The notes under the pieces are model-generated. The model did not search any database. It had not been told where the DNA came from and was given only the letters and a program-made list of their open reading frames with translations. A DNA stretch of 64,000 nucleotides from Simiduia sp. 21SJ11W-1. Its GTDB lineage: Bacteria; Pseudomonadota; Gammaproteobacteria; Pseudomonadales; Cellvibrionaceae. Positions 51,532 through 61,117 of this stretch are shown here, piece after piece. The position numbers were made by a program, and so were the translations under genes. The stretch spans positions 3,522,001 through 3,586,000 of the forward strand of contig NZ_CP090959.1 in the NCBI RefSeq assembly GCF_024138675.1, in the 5' to 3' direction. Within the stretch, counting starts at the first letter, position 1. Every line of letters begins with the position of its first letter.

Positions 51532-51861
51532 ATGCCCTGGCTACTACTCATCATTGCGGGTGTTTTTGAAATTGTATGGGCTGTGGGCCTTAAGCAAACC
51601 GAGGGCTTCACGCGCCTGTGGCCAAGTGTGATCACCTTGGCGGCCATGCTGTTAAGCTTCGGCTGCCTGGCACTGGCACTCAAGGCAATCCCCATAGGCA
51701 ATGCCTACGCCATCTGGACGGGCATTGGTGCGGTGGGCGTCGCCATTGTAGGCATAGTGTGGTTTGGCGAATCGGCAGACCTCAAAAGGCTTGCCTGCAT
51801 CGCTTTGATTGTACTGGGCATTGCGGGGTTAAAACTGCTAAGCCCCGAATCACCCACCTAA
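51532..51861 (+). CDS. sugE: SMR-family guanidinium exporter Gdx (SugE)
   Basis: 109 residues from the ATG at 51532 (AAGGA upstream). Four membrane helices in SMR style: [31 protein letters not shown] with the essential Glu in helix 1, [24 protein letters not shown] and a C-terminal helix. The Gdx/SugE subtype pattern ([17 protein letters not shown]) points to guanidinium/proton exchange rather than broad drug export. Confidence 0.92.
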   Translation: MPWLLLIIAGVFEIVWAVGLKQTEGFTRLWPSVITLAAMLLSFGCLALALKAIPIGNAYAIWTGIGAVGVAIVGIVWFGESADLKRLACIALIVLGIAGLKLLSPESPT

Positions 51862-51872
51862 CCCCAGTTCAC

Positions 51873-52892
51873 TCAACCGGTAAAAAGCATTTCAAAGCGC
51901 TTTTTTGCCCGGGCACTTGTTGTTTTTTCAGCGAGCTTTTGCACCCACCATACCTGAATAAAGGTGATGAGTATCGCCACGCCAAACACCACACAGTACT
52001 TGGTAATAAAATCCGCTTGCACGATTTTCACCAAGGGAATATGCCACAAATAAATCCATATGGAATTTCTGGCTATAAAAAGCACCAAAGGCTGGATTTT
52101 AATAAGGTGTATGAGCTGCGCAATTTTATCTATCAACAACCAAAGCACCAACGATGCAACCATGGCGTAACTTAAGTAATAGATGCCCGGCGGGTATTTA
52201 AAGCGCTGTGTAGGCACAATATAGCCGTGGCTTGTATACAAGTACATTGCAAAGGCTGCGAATACCACGCCAAAGAAAGCAATCGCCAATAAAAGCTGTG
52301 TGTGCGTTAACCTTATGAGCCGCAAGCCCAATGCAAACACCATCGCGTAGGGAATCAGGTAGTGGCTAACCTGTGAAACCACAAAGCCCGCGCCCGTAGA
52401 GATATAGGGTAAGGTCAAATAGCGCACTAGCTCGTAGGTACCAATGCCTGCCACCAGCAGCAGTAAATAAACGTGTGCTGAACCTGTTGCTTCATTGAAC
52501 CTGTGCAACAGCGGCGACACCAGTGCAACCAGCAAAAACACCTTGATAATCCACATATAGCCAATGCCATCAACCAGCAGGTAAGAGCCTGCTATCTTGG
52601 CGAGGGTTAAATCACTGTTGCCGGAATCAATCAGGAAAAGCACCGCAAAATAACCGGTTAGAAATATCCATACCGGAAACACCAAACGCTTGATGCGCTT
52701 GTACACATAACTTGCGAAAGCTTCACCCGGCCGGTAGCTGAGGCCGAAAGACATGCCCGACAAGAGCACCATCAAGGGCACATCAAAATTACGCAACTGG
52801 GATAACGCATAAGGAGGGTTTACATGGGCCAAGACAATCATGGCCAGCCCAATAAAACGCAGAATATCAATTCTGTTATCGCGAGCATCCAT
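51873..52892 (-). CDS. Acyltransferase 3-family membrane protein
   Basis: 339 residues from the ATG at 52892; an ATG at 52913 would also fit the TATAAT at 52930-52935. About ten membrane segments. N-terminal RIDILRFIGLAMIVLAHVNPP carries the family's R and H (in the DILR and AHV elements). These proteins transfer acetyl or succinyl groups to surface polysaccharide or lipid. The specific acceptor is not deducible. Single gene, convergent with the exporter. Confidence 0.82.
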   Translation of the reverse strand: MDARDNRIDILRFIGLAMIVLAHVNPPYALSQLRNFDVPLMVLLSGMSFGLSYRPGEAFASYVYKRIKRLVFPVWIFLTGYFAVLFLIDSGNSDLTLAKIAGSYLLVDGIGYMWIIKVFLLVALVSPLLHRFNEATGSAHVYLLLLVAGIGTYELVRYLTLPYISTGAGFVVSQVSHYLIPYAMVFALGLRLIRLTHTQLLLAIAFFGVVFAAFAMYLYTSHGYIVPTQRFKYPPGIYYLSYAMVASLVLWLLIDKIAQLIHLIKIQPLVLFIARNSIWIYLWHIPLVKIVQADFITKYCVVFGVAILITFIQVWWVQKLAEKTTSARAKKRFEMLFTG

Positions 52893-53055
52893 CCGCACAA
52901 CACCTTCATCCATTAAGTTTGCGCGGGAAATTATACCCACACCCCTGCCTTATGAAAGCCTTTTTGTTAACCTGTGGCCTTAAGCCCACACCAGCCATCT
53001 ACCCTGCTATACCGGTGGCCAGTCAACTTTATCGGTAATTTCAAGAGTCACACCT

Positions 53056-54012
53056 ATGCCAAACCCACCCAGCCCCCACCGCCAACCCACCTACCCCATC
53101 GGCACACCGGGCAACCCCTGGGGCAAGGCCGAAAAACTGCAATGGCAAACGCTGCAAAAAACCGAACGGCACTATGCAAAAGATGTGTTACCACGCATTG
53201 AGGCCCTGGCTGATCGCTTTAGCGTGCAACAATACGGTGAGCTCCACTACCAGGATGTCACAAGCGCGCCCGGCCACTACCCGCTGTTTGCGGTACACGC
53301 CGCCAATGCCTGCGATTTGCCTTTGGTGGTAATCACCGGCGGTGTGCACGGCTATGAAACCAGCGGGGTTATGGGGGCACTGTTGTTTTTGGAAACCGTG
53401 GCGCAAAACTACCTGCAGAATTTTCAACTGCTGGTGGCCCCCTGCGTAAGCCCCTGGGGTTATGAAACCATCAATCGCTGGAACCCGGCAGCGGTAGACC
53501 CGAACCGCTCGTTTGGCGTAAACGGCCAGGCACCGGAGGCGCAACTGTTAAAGGCCCATGTGGAAAACCTGGGCTTAACACCGCTTGCCCACATAGACCT
53601 GCACGAAACCACCGATACCGACAACTCCGAATTCCGCCCGGCGCTGGCCGCGCGCGATGGCGTGACCAACAAAAATTGGAACATACCCGACGGCTTCTAT
53701 CTGGTAGATTGCAGCGCCCGCGCGCAGCCGCAATTTCAACGTGCAATACTCGATGAAGTGGCAAAAGTCACGCACATTGCCGAAGCAGATGAAAACGGCA
53801 AGCTGATTGGCACCAAGCTGTCGCAACACGGCGTGATTGAATACGCAACCCAAAAGCTGGGGCTTTGTGCGGGCATGACGCAAGCACCCTACACCAGCAC
53901 CACCGAAGTCTACCCCGATAGCCCAAACGCCACGCCCGCACAATGTGCAAACGCGCAAGTGGCGGCCATTGTGGGCGGTTTGAACTTCCTGCAGCAGCGC
54001 GCCGGCAGCTAA
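53056..54012 (+). CDS. M14-family metallocarboxypeptidase
   Basis: 318 residues, no clear signal peptide. Zinc ligands HxxE in GGVHGYETSGV and the third His in HIDLHETTD. Also present are WNPAAVDPNRSF (substrate-binding Arg/Asn-type region) and a C-terminal Glu region (STTEVYPDSP) consistent with the catalytic base. Cytoplasmic peptidases of this type process peptides or amino-acid conjugates. Single gene. Confidence 0.85.
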   Translation: MPNPPSPHRQPTYPIGTPGNPWGKAEKLQWQTLQKTERHYAKDVLPRIEALADRFSVQQYGELHYQDVTSAPGHYPLFAVHAANACDLPLVVITGGVHGYETSGVMGALLFLETVAQNYLQNFQLLVAPCVSPWGYETINRWNPAAVDPNRSFGVNGQAPEAQLLKAHVENLGLTPLAHIDLHETTDTDNSEFRPALAARDGVTNKNWNIPDGFYLVDCSARAQPQFQRAILDEVAKVTHIAEADENGKLIGTKLSQHGVIEYATQKLGLCAGMTQAPYTSTTEVYPDSPNATPAQCANAQVAAIVGGLNFLQQRAGS

Positions 54013-54246
54013 CCGGCCAGCCAATGGGCCGCAATTAACCTTGGCCAAGTGCGGCGTTTGTTAGCTACCCTAAGTGGCTCACTTACGCGGCTTGTAACAC
54101 CGCAGCAATTGCGCACCGGTTGACCGGCATACACAAGCCTTATGAGCTGCGGCTATTTAAGCACGAGCCTTAAGGGCCAATGCATCTTGGCCAGCGCGTT
54201 TTCACAATGGGATCATGGGCGTGTAATCCCAATGTGGAGGCACGCC

Positions 54247-54747
54247 ATGGAAGTTTCCCGATCCATCGCCCACTACCTGCAAAGCCGGCAAATCCCCTAC
54301 CAGGTGATTGAGCATCCACCGGCCTACAACGCATTGCAAACGGCCCGCACTGCACAAATTGCCCCCATCCAAATGGCGAAAGCCGTGGTGGTGAAAGAAG
54401 ACGACCAGTACATTATGTGCATCTTGCCCGCCACTCACCTGCTGGTACTAGACTGGTTAGACCGCGAGCGCGCAGGGCGCCACCGCCTGGCGCTGGAAGC
54501 CGAACTCAATGCCCTGTTTCCCGATTGCGCGCCCGGCGCCATTCCGGCGCTCGGCCAGGTGTATGGCATGAAAGTCATCTGGGACAACAGCCTCAACAAT
54601 CACGATGAAATCTATTTTGAAGCCGGCGATCACCGGCATCTGGTGCACCTGGCCAAGCAGGAGCTCATGAACCTCATGTGCACCGTTGAACACGCAACCA
54701 TCGCCTGCCCACAGGCGAACGCCGAGTTCCGACGCATTACCCACTAG
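54247..54747 (+). CDS. YbaK/EbsC-type aminoacyl-tRNA deacylase
   Basis: 166 residues from the ATG at 54247 (TGGAGG 6 bp upstream). YbaK-fold editing domain: RQIPYQVIEHPPAYNALQTARTAQI, MAKAVVVKEDDQYIMCILPATHLL, GAIPALGQVYGMKVIWDNSL, then the C-terminal half with HRHLVHLAKQEL. Typically hydrolyses mischarged Cys-tRNA(Pro) or related species; the exact substrate is not resolved. Confidence 0.85.
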   Translation: MEVSRSIAHYLQSRQIPYQVIEHPPAYNALQTARTAQIAPIQMAKAVVVKEDDQYIMCILPATHLLVLDWLDRERAGRHRLALEAELNALFPDCAPGAIPALGQVYGMKVIWDNSLNNHDEIYFEAGDHRHLVHLAKQELMNLMCTVEHATIACPQANAEFRRITH

Positions 54748-54917
54748 CGGCTACATCACCTGCCCGCACGGGGCAGGTGAATCCTATTCATACCCAACGC
54801 CCATATACTTCACTTTTCCGCATTTACGCCTGGCGTTACACTGGCCAACACCGCTTTGATACACAATGGGCTCAAGAGAGCCAACATTCACACAGCATTA
54901 CCAGCCCAAGGAAAGTT

Positions 54918-55322
54918 ATGACCAGAGCCGCGAACGCAGCATTTGAATCACGCCAGGCACAATCGGAAACACGTATTGTGAAGGCCATCTTTCCCAACAC
55001 CACCAATCACCACAACACCTTGTTTGGCGGCCAGGCGCTCTCGTGGATGGATGAAGCCGCGTTTATTTCCGCCACCCGCTTTTGCCGCAAACCGCTGGTG
55101 ACGGTGTCAACCGATCGCATTGATTTCAAAGAGCCCATTCCCGCGGGCACTTTTGTGGAGCTTGTGGCAAGGGTGGCGCAGGTGGGCCGCACCAGCCTGA
55201 CGGTGCGGGTGGATATTTTTATTGAAAGCATGTACGCAGACGGCCAGCACCAGGCCATTAGCGGCGAATTTAAATTCGTCGCAATTGATGATAATCGCCG
55301 CCCGACGCCAGTATTGGATTAG
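54918..55322 (+). CDS. Acyl-CoA thioesterase, hot-dog fold (YciA-like)
   Basis: 134 residues from the ATG at 54918 (AAGGAAAG upstream). Hot-dog signature TNHHNTLFGGQALSWMDEAAFISATRFC with the catalytic Asp/Glu region, then VTVSTDRIDFKEPIPAGTFVELVARV. Hydrolyses acyl-CoAs. It is followed after 9 bp by a cupin gene, so the two may be co-transcribed. Confidence 0.9.
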   Translation: MTRAANAAFESRQAQSETRIVKAIFPNTTNHHNTLFGGQALSWMDEAAFISATRFCRKPLVTVSTDRIDFKEPIPAGTFVELVARVAQVGRTSLTVRVDIFIESMYADGQHQAISGEFKFVAIDDNRRPTPVLD

Positions 55323-55331
55323 CAACCTAAA

Positions 55332-55658
55332 ATGACTGAACTGAAAAACGTTTTTAAGAACCTGCCCGATGCCCGCGCCAATGAAGTCTTTGAGCAATTG
55401 GCAGGCGCCGGCAACTGCAAAATTGAACGCATAGTAAGCCAGGGCCAAACAACACCTGCAGGCGAGTGGTACGACCAACCCGGCACCGAGTGGGTACTCG
55501 TGCTTGAGGGCGAGGCCCTATTGGAAATGGACAACGGGCGGCAGCATCACCTACATGCCGGTGATCACATCACGCTGCCCGCCCACTGTCGCCACCGAGT
55601 GGCCTGGACAAAACCAGACGCAGCCACCATCTGGTTGGCCGTGCACTACACCGATTGA
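55332..55658 (+). CDS. Cupin-domain protein
   Basis: 108 residues, single cupin. Motif 1 is partly visible in GEWYDQPGTEWVLVLEGEALLEM and motif 2 in HAGDHITLPAHCRHRV, with His residues suitable as metal ligands. Similar to phosphoribosylaminoimidazole carboxylase-like small cupins annotated only by fold. Substrate unknown. 9 bp after the thioesterase gene. Confidence 0.8.
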   Translation: MTELKNVFKNLPDARANEVFEQLAGAGNCKIERIVSQGQTTPAGEWYDQPGTEWVLVLEGEALLEMDNGRQHHLHAGDHITLPAHCRHRVAWTKPDAATIWLAVHYTD

Positions 55659-55709
55659 ATCCAACCTAAACAAGCGCTACAGACGCTTTGCAGGCACAGC
55701 CCGGCAGCA

Positions 55710-56480
55710 CTACAAAGCGGCGTACATTTTTGTCACATCGTCCATATTTTTTAGCATGGCATCGGTGGTGCCGGTGATCACGAATATCAGGCGATCACCG
55801 GTGAGCGACATCAAGCCGTCGAAGCCTTTGCTGGCGTAGGCAAAGTGGCCAGAAACCCTGCGCAGCTTCAGCACAATGTCTTCAGTGTTGAGGGGGTTTT
55901 CTTCCAGCAGGCCAAGCACGGTTTCGTATTCCGCCAAATCTTCATACAGCGCCTTAATACGTTCTTCACCGCCCAGCTTTAAATAGTAGGCGAAATAATT
56001 TTTGGCAATGCGCTGGGAGAGCATTCGCTGGCGCCCGGATATATTCACCACCTCACCCTTATTGGAGCCGGAAAGTTTTTCCAGCGCTTGTACATAGGCA
56101 TGGGCACTGGCCAAAAGTGCGTCACTTTGCACCAGCAACAATTCTGCATTGCCGGGTGATACCGGCGCCTCGGCAAGGGTTTTATAGCCAGCCCAAAGCG
56201 CGAGAACTTTTTTCAGGTCACCGCTAATGGGGCGCGCACCGGCAAAACGCTGCAACACAGCGGCGTTGGTTTCAAACTGCCTGATAGCGCGCGCCATTGT
56301 ATCCGGGCCTTTGTGTTTATCCGGCTGGATCATACTGAGCAGGTAACTCTGCGCTATGCGTTGCGACAACATGCGCTGTTGGCCGGCACGATCTATGGCC
56401 TCACCCATGCTGGTTGCCAATGCTTGGCCGGGCACAAGAGCGATTAACACGCCCAATAGTAGAAATTGTAATGCTCTCAT
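55710..56480 (-). CDS. Exported protein with two PilJ-type sensor motifs (PilJ_N-like)
   Basis: 256 residues from the ATG at 56480 (GAGGAAA upstream). Signal peptide LLLGVLIALVPGQALA|TS. Two copies of the type IV pili chemotaxis-transducer N-terminal motif (RAGQQRMLSQRIAQSYLLS near residue 32 and SGRQRMLSQRIAKNYFAYY near 142). This periplasmic four-helix domain is normally fused to signalling domains (PilJ, NarX). Here it stands alone without a membrane anchor or output domain, so it may bind a ligand in the periplasm. In NarX the motif senses nitrate, which fits the nearby nitrate-type transporter. Confidence 0.75.
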   Translation of the reverse strand: MRALQFLLLGVLIALVPGQALATSMGEAIDRAGQQRMLSQRIAQSYLLSMIQPDKHKGPDTMARAIRQFETNAAVLQRFAGARPISGDLKKVLALWAGYKTLAEAPVSPGNAELLLVQSDALLASAHAYVQALEKLSGSNKGEVVNISGRQRMLSQRIAKNYFAYYLKLGGEERIKALYEDLAEYETVLGLLEENPLNTEDIVLKLRRVSGHFAYASKGFDGLMSLTGDRLIFVITGTTDAMLKNMDDVTKMYAAL

Positions 56481-57048
56481 AGTGGTTTCCTCGTGAAGGC
56501 TCATCGCGCAGCGGAATATCTGTGCACACAGGGCAAGAGCAGGTTCCATGCCAGCAAAAGATGATTTGTACGCCAGGCCCATTGATAGGCGCCTAATCCC
56601 TTGGTGGGAAGCCCCGGCGCTGATGTATCAGGTATTGGGCTAAGTCACTGCTTCGGTGCGGGCTGCACCAATTGAAGGGCTATTTCGATTTTGAGTGCAC
56701 CAAAAAATTCTTTTTTTCCCAAACTGTGCGCCAATACGAAACAAGCGTTCATGCTTCAACGCTATATTGCGTGCCGTGAAAGGCACGCTCACATGGCCCT
56801 GCGTGTGACACAGGTTGGTAGCGCATGCCGTTAACATTTCACCCCACGGCCCGAAACCACTAGGTTTGTTTAACATCAGCCGCGTCTAATGCGCGCTCAA
56901 ACCTCAGGCGCGTATCGCATCTGGCACATTAATTGATAGGCCTTAAACAAAAGCTGCGGCCCGATGCACAGCCGGGCGGCAAATACAATAATTTTCATCG
57001 GTTATATTTTCTAACTATTTCCAACTACAAGACCAAAGAGAGTCACAC
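56481..57048. other. Intergenic region between the PilJ_N-like gene and the porin gene
   Basis: About 570 bp, no credible gene. A sigma-54-like pair TGGCAC-ATTAA-TTGATA lies at 56922-56938 (G/C at -12 replaced), 111 bp upstream of the porin start. The ORF at 56640-56876 on the minus strand lacks a ribosome-binding site and protein-like composition. Confidence 0.4.
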
Positions 57049-58221
57049 ATGAAAAAAATGCTACTCGCTCTATCTACCTCCCTCCTGGCAGGCACCGCCT
57101 ATGCAGATTCCAGCCTGGAAACCTTCATGAAAAACAGCCAAACCAAGCTCGACCTGCGCTACCGTTTTGAAGGCGTTGAACAAGAAGGCTTTGTTGAAGA
57201 TGCCGCAGCTAACACCTTGCGCACGCGGCTGAGCTTTACCTCAGGCAGTGTGAGCGGCCTGAGCATGGGCCTGGAATTTGACGACGTGCGCCACTTGGGC
57301 AGCGATGACTTTAACAGCACAGGCAATGGCAACGGTGCCTACCCGGTAGTGGCAGATCCACGCGGTACAGACTTAAACCAATGGTATGCAAAATACACAA
57401 CCGGGAGCTTTACCGCTACCGGTGGCCGTCAGCGCATAGTGCTAGATGATCAGCGCTTCGTGGGCGGGGTGGCCTGGCGCCAGAATGAGCAAACCTACGA
57501 TGGCGTTAGGCTGCAAGCAAAAACCGAAATTTTTGCCGCAGACTACAGCTATGTGGCTCAGGTAAATCGGATCTTTGGGCCAGAGGGCAACGGCGCAACC
57601 ATCAACGGTGATGTACACCTGTTGAATGGTGCCTGGTCTATTACTGAAGGCCAAAAAATCGTGGGCTTTTACTACCACATGGATTTTGAAGATGCCGCGA
57701 GCGCATCCAACCAAACCCTTGGCGTTCGCTACCAAGGCAGCTTCGACCCCTTCAGCATCACCGCAAGTTACGCCACACAAAATGAAACCGGCGATGCGCC
57801 TGTTGAATACAGCGCCGACTACTTCCTGATAGAGGCCAGTGCAAAAGTCAGCAGCCTAACCGCAACCGCTGGCTACGAAATACTGGGTTCTGATAGCGGC
57901 ATAAGAGCCTTTCAAACACCCTTGGCAACCGGGCACAAGTTCCAGGGCTTTGCAGACAAATTCCTGGGCACCCCCGCCAACGGCATTGAAGATGCCTACA
58001 TTGGCGCAGCCATGCCCATTGGCCCTGTTAAGGTTGCCCTGACCTACCACGACTTCAAAGCCGCCGAAGGTAGCGCTAAGTACGGCACCGAATGGGATTT
58101 GGTTGTGGCCTACGCCGTTAACGAGCAGTTAAAAACCCTGATTAAATTTGCAGACTACAGCGCAGACGACTACGCAACCGATACGCAAAAAATCTGGTTC
58201 CAGGTACAGCTGAGCCTGTAA
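57049..58221 (+). CDS. Outer-membrane porin (alginate-export/carbohydrate-porin type)
   Basis: 390 residues with a signal peptide (MKKMLLALSTSLLAGTAYA|DS). The rest shows alternating amphipathic beta strands (TKLDLRYRFEGVEQEG, NTLRTRLSFTSGSVSGLSMGLEFDDVRHLG, FTATGGRQRIVLDDQRFVG) and ends in an aromatic-rich strand FQVQLSL suited to BAM recognition. It may supply the solute of the downstream transporter, presumably nitrate or a related anion; that is inference from position. Confidence 0.8.
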   Translation: MKKMLLALSTSLLAGTAYADSSLETFMKNSQTKLDLRYRFEGVEQEGFVEDAAANTLRTRLSFTSGSVSGLSMGLEFDDVRHLGSDDFNSTGNGNGAYPVVADPRGTDLNQWYAKYTTGSFTATGGRQRIVLDDQRFVGGVAWRQNEQTYDGVRLQAKTEIFAADYSYVAQVNRIFGPEGNGATINGDVHLLNGAWSITEGQKIVGFYYHMDFEDAASASNQTLGVRYQGSFDPFSITASYATQNETGDAPVEYSADYFLIEASAKVSSLTATAGYEILGSDSGIRAFQTPLATGHKFQGFADKFLGTPANGIEDAYIGAAMPIGPVKVALTYHDFKAAEGSAKYGTEWDLVVAYAVNEQLKTLIKFADYSADDYATDTQKIWFQVQLSL

Positions 58222-58289
58222 CGGGCCAGTTGTATCCACTTAGGGTGCCATATAACTGCTAGCACCCACCTCACAGAAATTTTTCTTTC

Positions 58290-58312
58290 GCCCCCTTCTT
58301 GGGGGCTTTTTT
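58290..58312 (+). terminator. Terminator of the porin gene
   Basis: GCCCCC-TTCTT-GGGGGC followed by TTTTTT. Confidence 0.9.
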
Positions 58313-58530
58313 GTGCTCGACATTGCGGCATTCATGCACCAGCAAATTGCAGCCTGCAATATTTACGCGCGCCAACCCGGCACCTGCGCCACAATTAAAT
58401 GCACTTGCAAAGCGTTCCGGCGCGGCCTTCAGCACCAACTTCATGCACGCACTAGTTGGCGCAATTAAAGTCGCACCAATTCAGTGAAAAACCGGCATCA
58501 AAATACAAATTAACGTGTACACAGGTAAGT

Positions 58531-58547
58531 TGGCACAAGCCTTGTAT
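58531..58547 (+). promoter_or_regulatory. Weak sigma-54-like promoter upstream of the ABC operon
   Basis: TGGCAC-AAGCC-TTGTAT: the -24 element is perfect, the -12 element reads TTGT instead of TTGC. Leader of about 125 nt to the nrtA-type start. Nitrate ABC operons are often NtrC-controlled, which fits, but the -12 mismatch weakens the claim. The remainder of 58313-58673 shows no gene. Confidence 0.35.
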
Positions 58548-58673
58548 TGGTTATGGGGAGTTATGGAAATAAAACGAATTCATACAGACCAAATTAGCGC
58601 GCAATACGCAGAGCGCAACAAACGCCAAGACTTTAAAACCTAAAAAATACTTACAAAGCTACAGGAGTGTCAC

Positions 58674-60023
58674 ATGAGAAGCGTTAAAACCCTGATCACA
58701 GCCCTGGCCTTAAGTTTAAGCCTTGCCAACACAAGCCAGGCCGCAGAGCCTGAAAAAGACGAGCTTAAATTTGGCTTTATCAAGCTTACCGATATGGCGC
58801 CACTGGCCATTGCACTGGAAAAAGGTTTCTTTGAAGAAGAGGGCCTGTTTGTAGAGCTTGAAGCCCAGGCTAACTGGAAAGTGCTACTTGATCGCGTGAT
58901 TACCGGCGAGCTGGACGGAGCCCACATGCTGGCAGGCCAACCACTGGGCGCAACCATTGGCTACGGCACCCAAGCACACATTGTGACGGCCTTCAGCATG
59001 GATTTAAACGGTAACGGCATTACCGTTTCCAATGCCGTATGGGAAGACATGAAGAAAAATATTCCCCACGAAAACGGCAAGCCCGTGCACCCCATTAAAG
59101 CAGACTACCTAAAACCTGTGGTAGAGGCCTACAAAGCCGATGGCAAGCCATTCAACATGGGCATGGTGTTTCCCGTGTCCACCCACAACTATGAACTGCG
59201 CTACTGGCTGGCGGCCGGCGGTATTCACCCGGGCTTCTATGCGCCACACAAAAGCGACACCTCAGGCCAATTACAAGCCGATGTATTGCTGAGTGTAACG
59301 CCACCACCACAAATGCCCGCCACCCTGGAAGCTGGCACCATTTATGGCTACTGCGTGGGCGAGCCATGGAACCAGCAAGCAGTGTTCAAGGGTATAGGGG
59401 TGCCGGTAATTACCGACTACGAAATTTGGCGTAACAACCCGGAAAAAGTATTCGGCGTAAGTAAAACCTGGGCCGACAAATACCCACAAACACACATCGC
59501 CGTTGTGAAAGCCATGATTCGTGCCGCCCAATGGCTGGATGCCAACGACAACGCCAACCGACCGGAAGCTGTGAAAATTCTGGCAAAGCCCTACTACGTA
59601 GGCGCCGATGCCGAAGTGATTGCCAACAGCATGACCGGCACCTTCGAATATGAAAAAGGCGACAAACGCGAAGTGCCAGACTTCAACACCTTCTTCCGCC
59701 ACCACGCCACCTACCCCTACTACAGCGATGCCATCTGGTACCTCACGCAAATGCGCCGCTGGGGCCAGATCGCTGATGCCAAGCCAGACAGCTGGTACAT
59801 GGACATCGCCAAAAAAGTATACCGCCCAGACATCTACAAACTCGCCGCAGCGGAGCTTGTAGAAGAAGGCAAGATGCAGGCATCGGATTTCCCGGCTGCC
59901 GATGAAACAGGATTTAAAGGCCCGCAAACAGGGTTCATTGATGGCGTGGTATACGACGGCCGCGAACCCAATGCCTACCTGGAGAAATTCTCCATCGGCC
60001 TGAAAGCGCGCGACACACTTTAA
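58674..60023 (+). CDS. nrtA: NrtA/CmpA-family ABC transporter substrate-binding protein
   Basis: 449 residues. Signal peptide [19 protein letters not shown] without a lipobox, so it is a free periplasmic protein. NrtA/CmpA pattern: [62 protein letters not shown] and the C-terminal [29 protein letters not shown]. The family binds nitrate/nitrite (NrtA) or bicarbonate (CmpA). Nitrate is favoured here by the neighbouring NarX/PilJ-like sensor, not by ligand residues. First gene of the ABC operon. Confidence 0.85.
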   Translation: MRSVKTLITALALSLSLANTSQAAEPEKDELKFGFIKLTDMAPLAIALEKGFFEEEGLFVELEAQANWKVLLDRVITGELDGAHMLAGQPLGATIGYGTQAHIVTAFSMDLNGNGITVSNAVWEDMKKNIPHENGKPVHPIKADYLKPVVEAYKADGKPFNMGMVFPVSTHNYELRYWLAAGGIHPGFYAPHKSDTSGQLQADVLLSVTPPPQMPATLEAGTIYGYCVGEPWNQQAVFKGIGVPVITDYEIWRNNPEKVFGVSKTWADKYPQTHIAVVKAMIRAAQWLDANDNANRPEAVKILAKPYYVGADAEVIANSMTGTFEYEKGDKREVPDFNTFFRHHATYPYYSDAIWYLTQMRRWGQIADAKPDSWYMDIAKKVYRPDIYKLAAAELVEEGKMQASDFPAADETGFKGPQTGFIDGVVYDGREPNAYLEKFSIGLKARDTL

Positions 60024-60046
60024 TCGCAGGATGTAAACACAACACT

Positions 60047-60063
60047 GCCCGGCTTTGCCGGGC
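60047..60063 (+). repeat. Hairpin between nrtA and the permease gene
   Basis: GCCCGGC-TTT-GCCGGGC, a perfect 7-bp stem with no T-run. Placed where binding-protein mRNA is usually made more abundant than permease mRNA, so it may be a 3'-stabilising or attenuation element. Confidence 0.6.
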
Positions 60064-60101
60064 AAGCCCCGCACAGGTTGCGGTGTTACAAGGAGCCACC
60101 T

Positions 60102-61094
60102 ATGACAGCCACAGTGACTACAGCACACCCGCTTGCAAGAATATTCAGAGCCATTAATCAGGCACCGGCCGGCGAACCGTTTCGGCAAGCGGCATTTACC
60201 CTGGTGACCTTGTTGATGTTTTTGGTGGGCTGGCACATTGTTGCAAGTAAAATTGATACAAGCCTCGGGCAGCTGCCTGGCCCTACGCAGGTGTACACAC
60301 AAATGCAAAGCCTGTGGGCCGAGCACCAGCAAGAACGCGGTAAAGAACAGGCATTCTACGAGCGGCAGCAATCGCGCAACGAGAAAAAGCTGGCCCAAGA
60401 TCCAAACGCCAAAGTGAAATGGCGCGACTACCGTGGCCGCCCCACATTTGTTGATCAAATAGGTACCAGCCTGGTCACGGCTTTTGTGGGCTTTATTCTG
60501 GCATCGCTTGTGGCTGTGCCACTGGGTATCATCTGCGGGCTCTCTAGCAGGTTTTACAACTCGGTTAATCCGCTCATTCAAATTTTCAAGCCCATCTCAC
60601 CACTGGCTTGGCTACCACTGGTGACCATGGTGATATCTGCCGTGTACGTTTCAGACGACCCCTTGGTTGCCAAGTCCTTTCTGGTAAGTGCTGTCACCGT
60701 GACTCTCTGTTGCCTGTGGCCCACGCTGATCAACACCACCGTTGCAGTATCAAGCGTTGATCAGGATCTGGTGAACGTGAGCAAGGTGCTGCGGCTTTCT
60801 CCCCTTGCGCACATTCGAAAGATTGTTATCCCCTCAGCTATTCCCGGTATTTTTACGGGCCTGCGCTTGTCATTGAGTGTGGGCTGGATGGTGCTGATTG
60901 CCGCGGAAATGCTGGCACAGAACCCGGGCCTTGGAAAATTTGTTTGGGATGAATTCCAAAACGGCAGCTCGCAATCTTTAGCGCGCATCATGGTGGCCGT
61001 TTTCGCCATTGGCGTTATTGGATTTGCCCTTGATCGCACCATGTTATTGCTGCAAAAAACCGTGAGCTGGGATAAATCCGCCACGCTTCGCTAA
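60102..61094 (+). CDS. nrtB: ABC transporter permease (NrtB-like)
   Basis: 330 residues from the ATG at 60102 (AAGGAG upstream). A first membrane segment lies near 35-55. A charged periplasmic/cytoplasmic loop follows (AEHQQERGKEQAFYERQQSRNEKK). The transmembrane domain carries the EAA-like loop (VNVSKVLRLSPLAHIRKIVIPSAIPGIFTGLRLSLS). It matches NrtB/SsuC-type importer permeases. Operonic with nrtA and the ATPase gene. Confidence 0.87.
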   Translation: MTATVTTAHPLARIFRAINQAPAGEPFRQAAFTLVTLLMFLVGWHIVASKIDTSLGQLPGPTQVYTQMQSLWAEHQQERGKEQAFYERQQSRNEKKLAQDPNAKVKWRDYRGRPTFVDQIGTSLVTAFVGFILASLVAVPLGIICGLSSRFYNSVNPLIQIFKPISPLAWLPLVTMVISAVYVSDDPLVAKSFLVSAVTVTLCCLWPTLINTTVAVSSVDQDLVNVSKVLRLSPLAHIRKIVIPSAIPGIFTGLRLSLSVGWMVLIAAEMLAQNPGLGKFVWDEFQNGSSQSLARIMVAVFAIGVIGFALDRTMLLLQKTVSWDKSATLR

Positions 61095-61117
61095 TTGCCA
61101 ACGCACAGGAGTTTACT

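Noticed and set aside
56640-56876. 78-codon minus-strand frame between the PilJ_N-like and porin genes
   Set aside because: No ribosome-binding site, no recognisable composition or neighbour logic; probably chance.
59271-60581. 436-codon minus-strand frame opposite nrtA/nrtB
   Set aside because: Antisense shadow; both sense genes have clear motifs and ribosome-binding sites.
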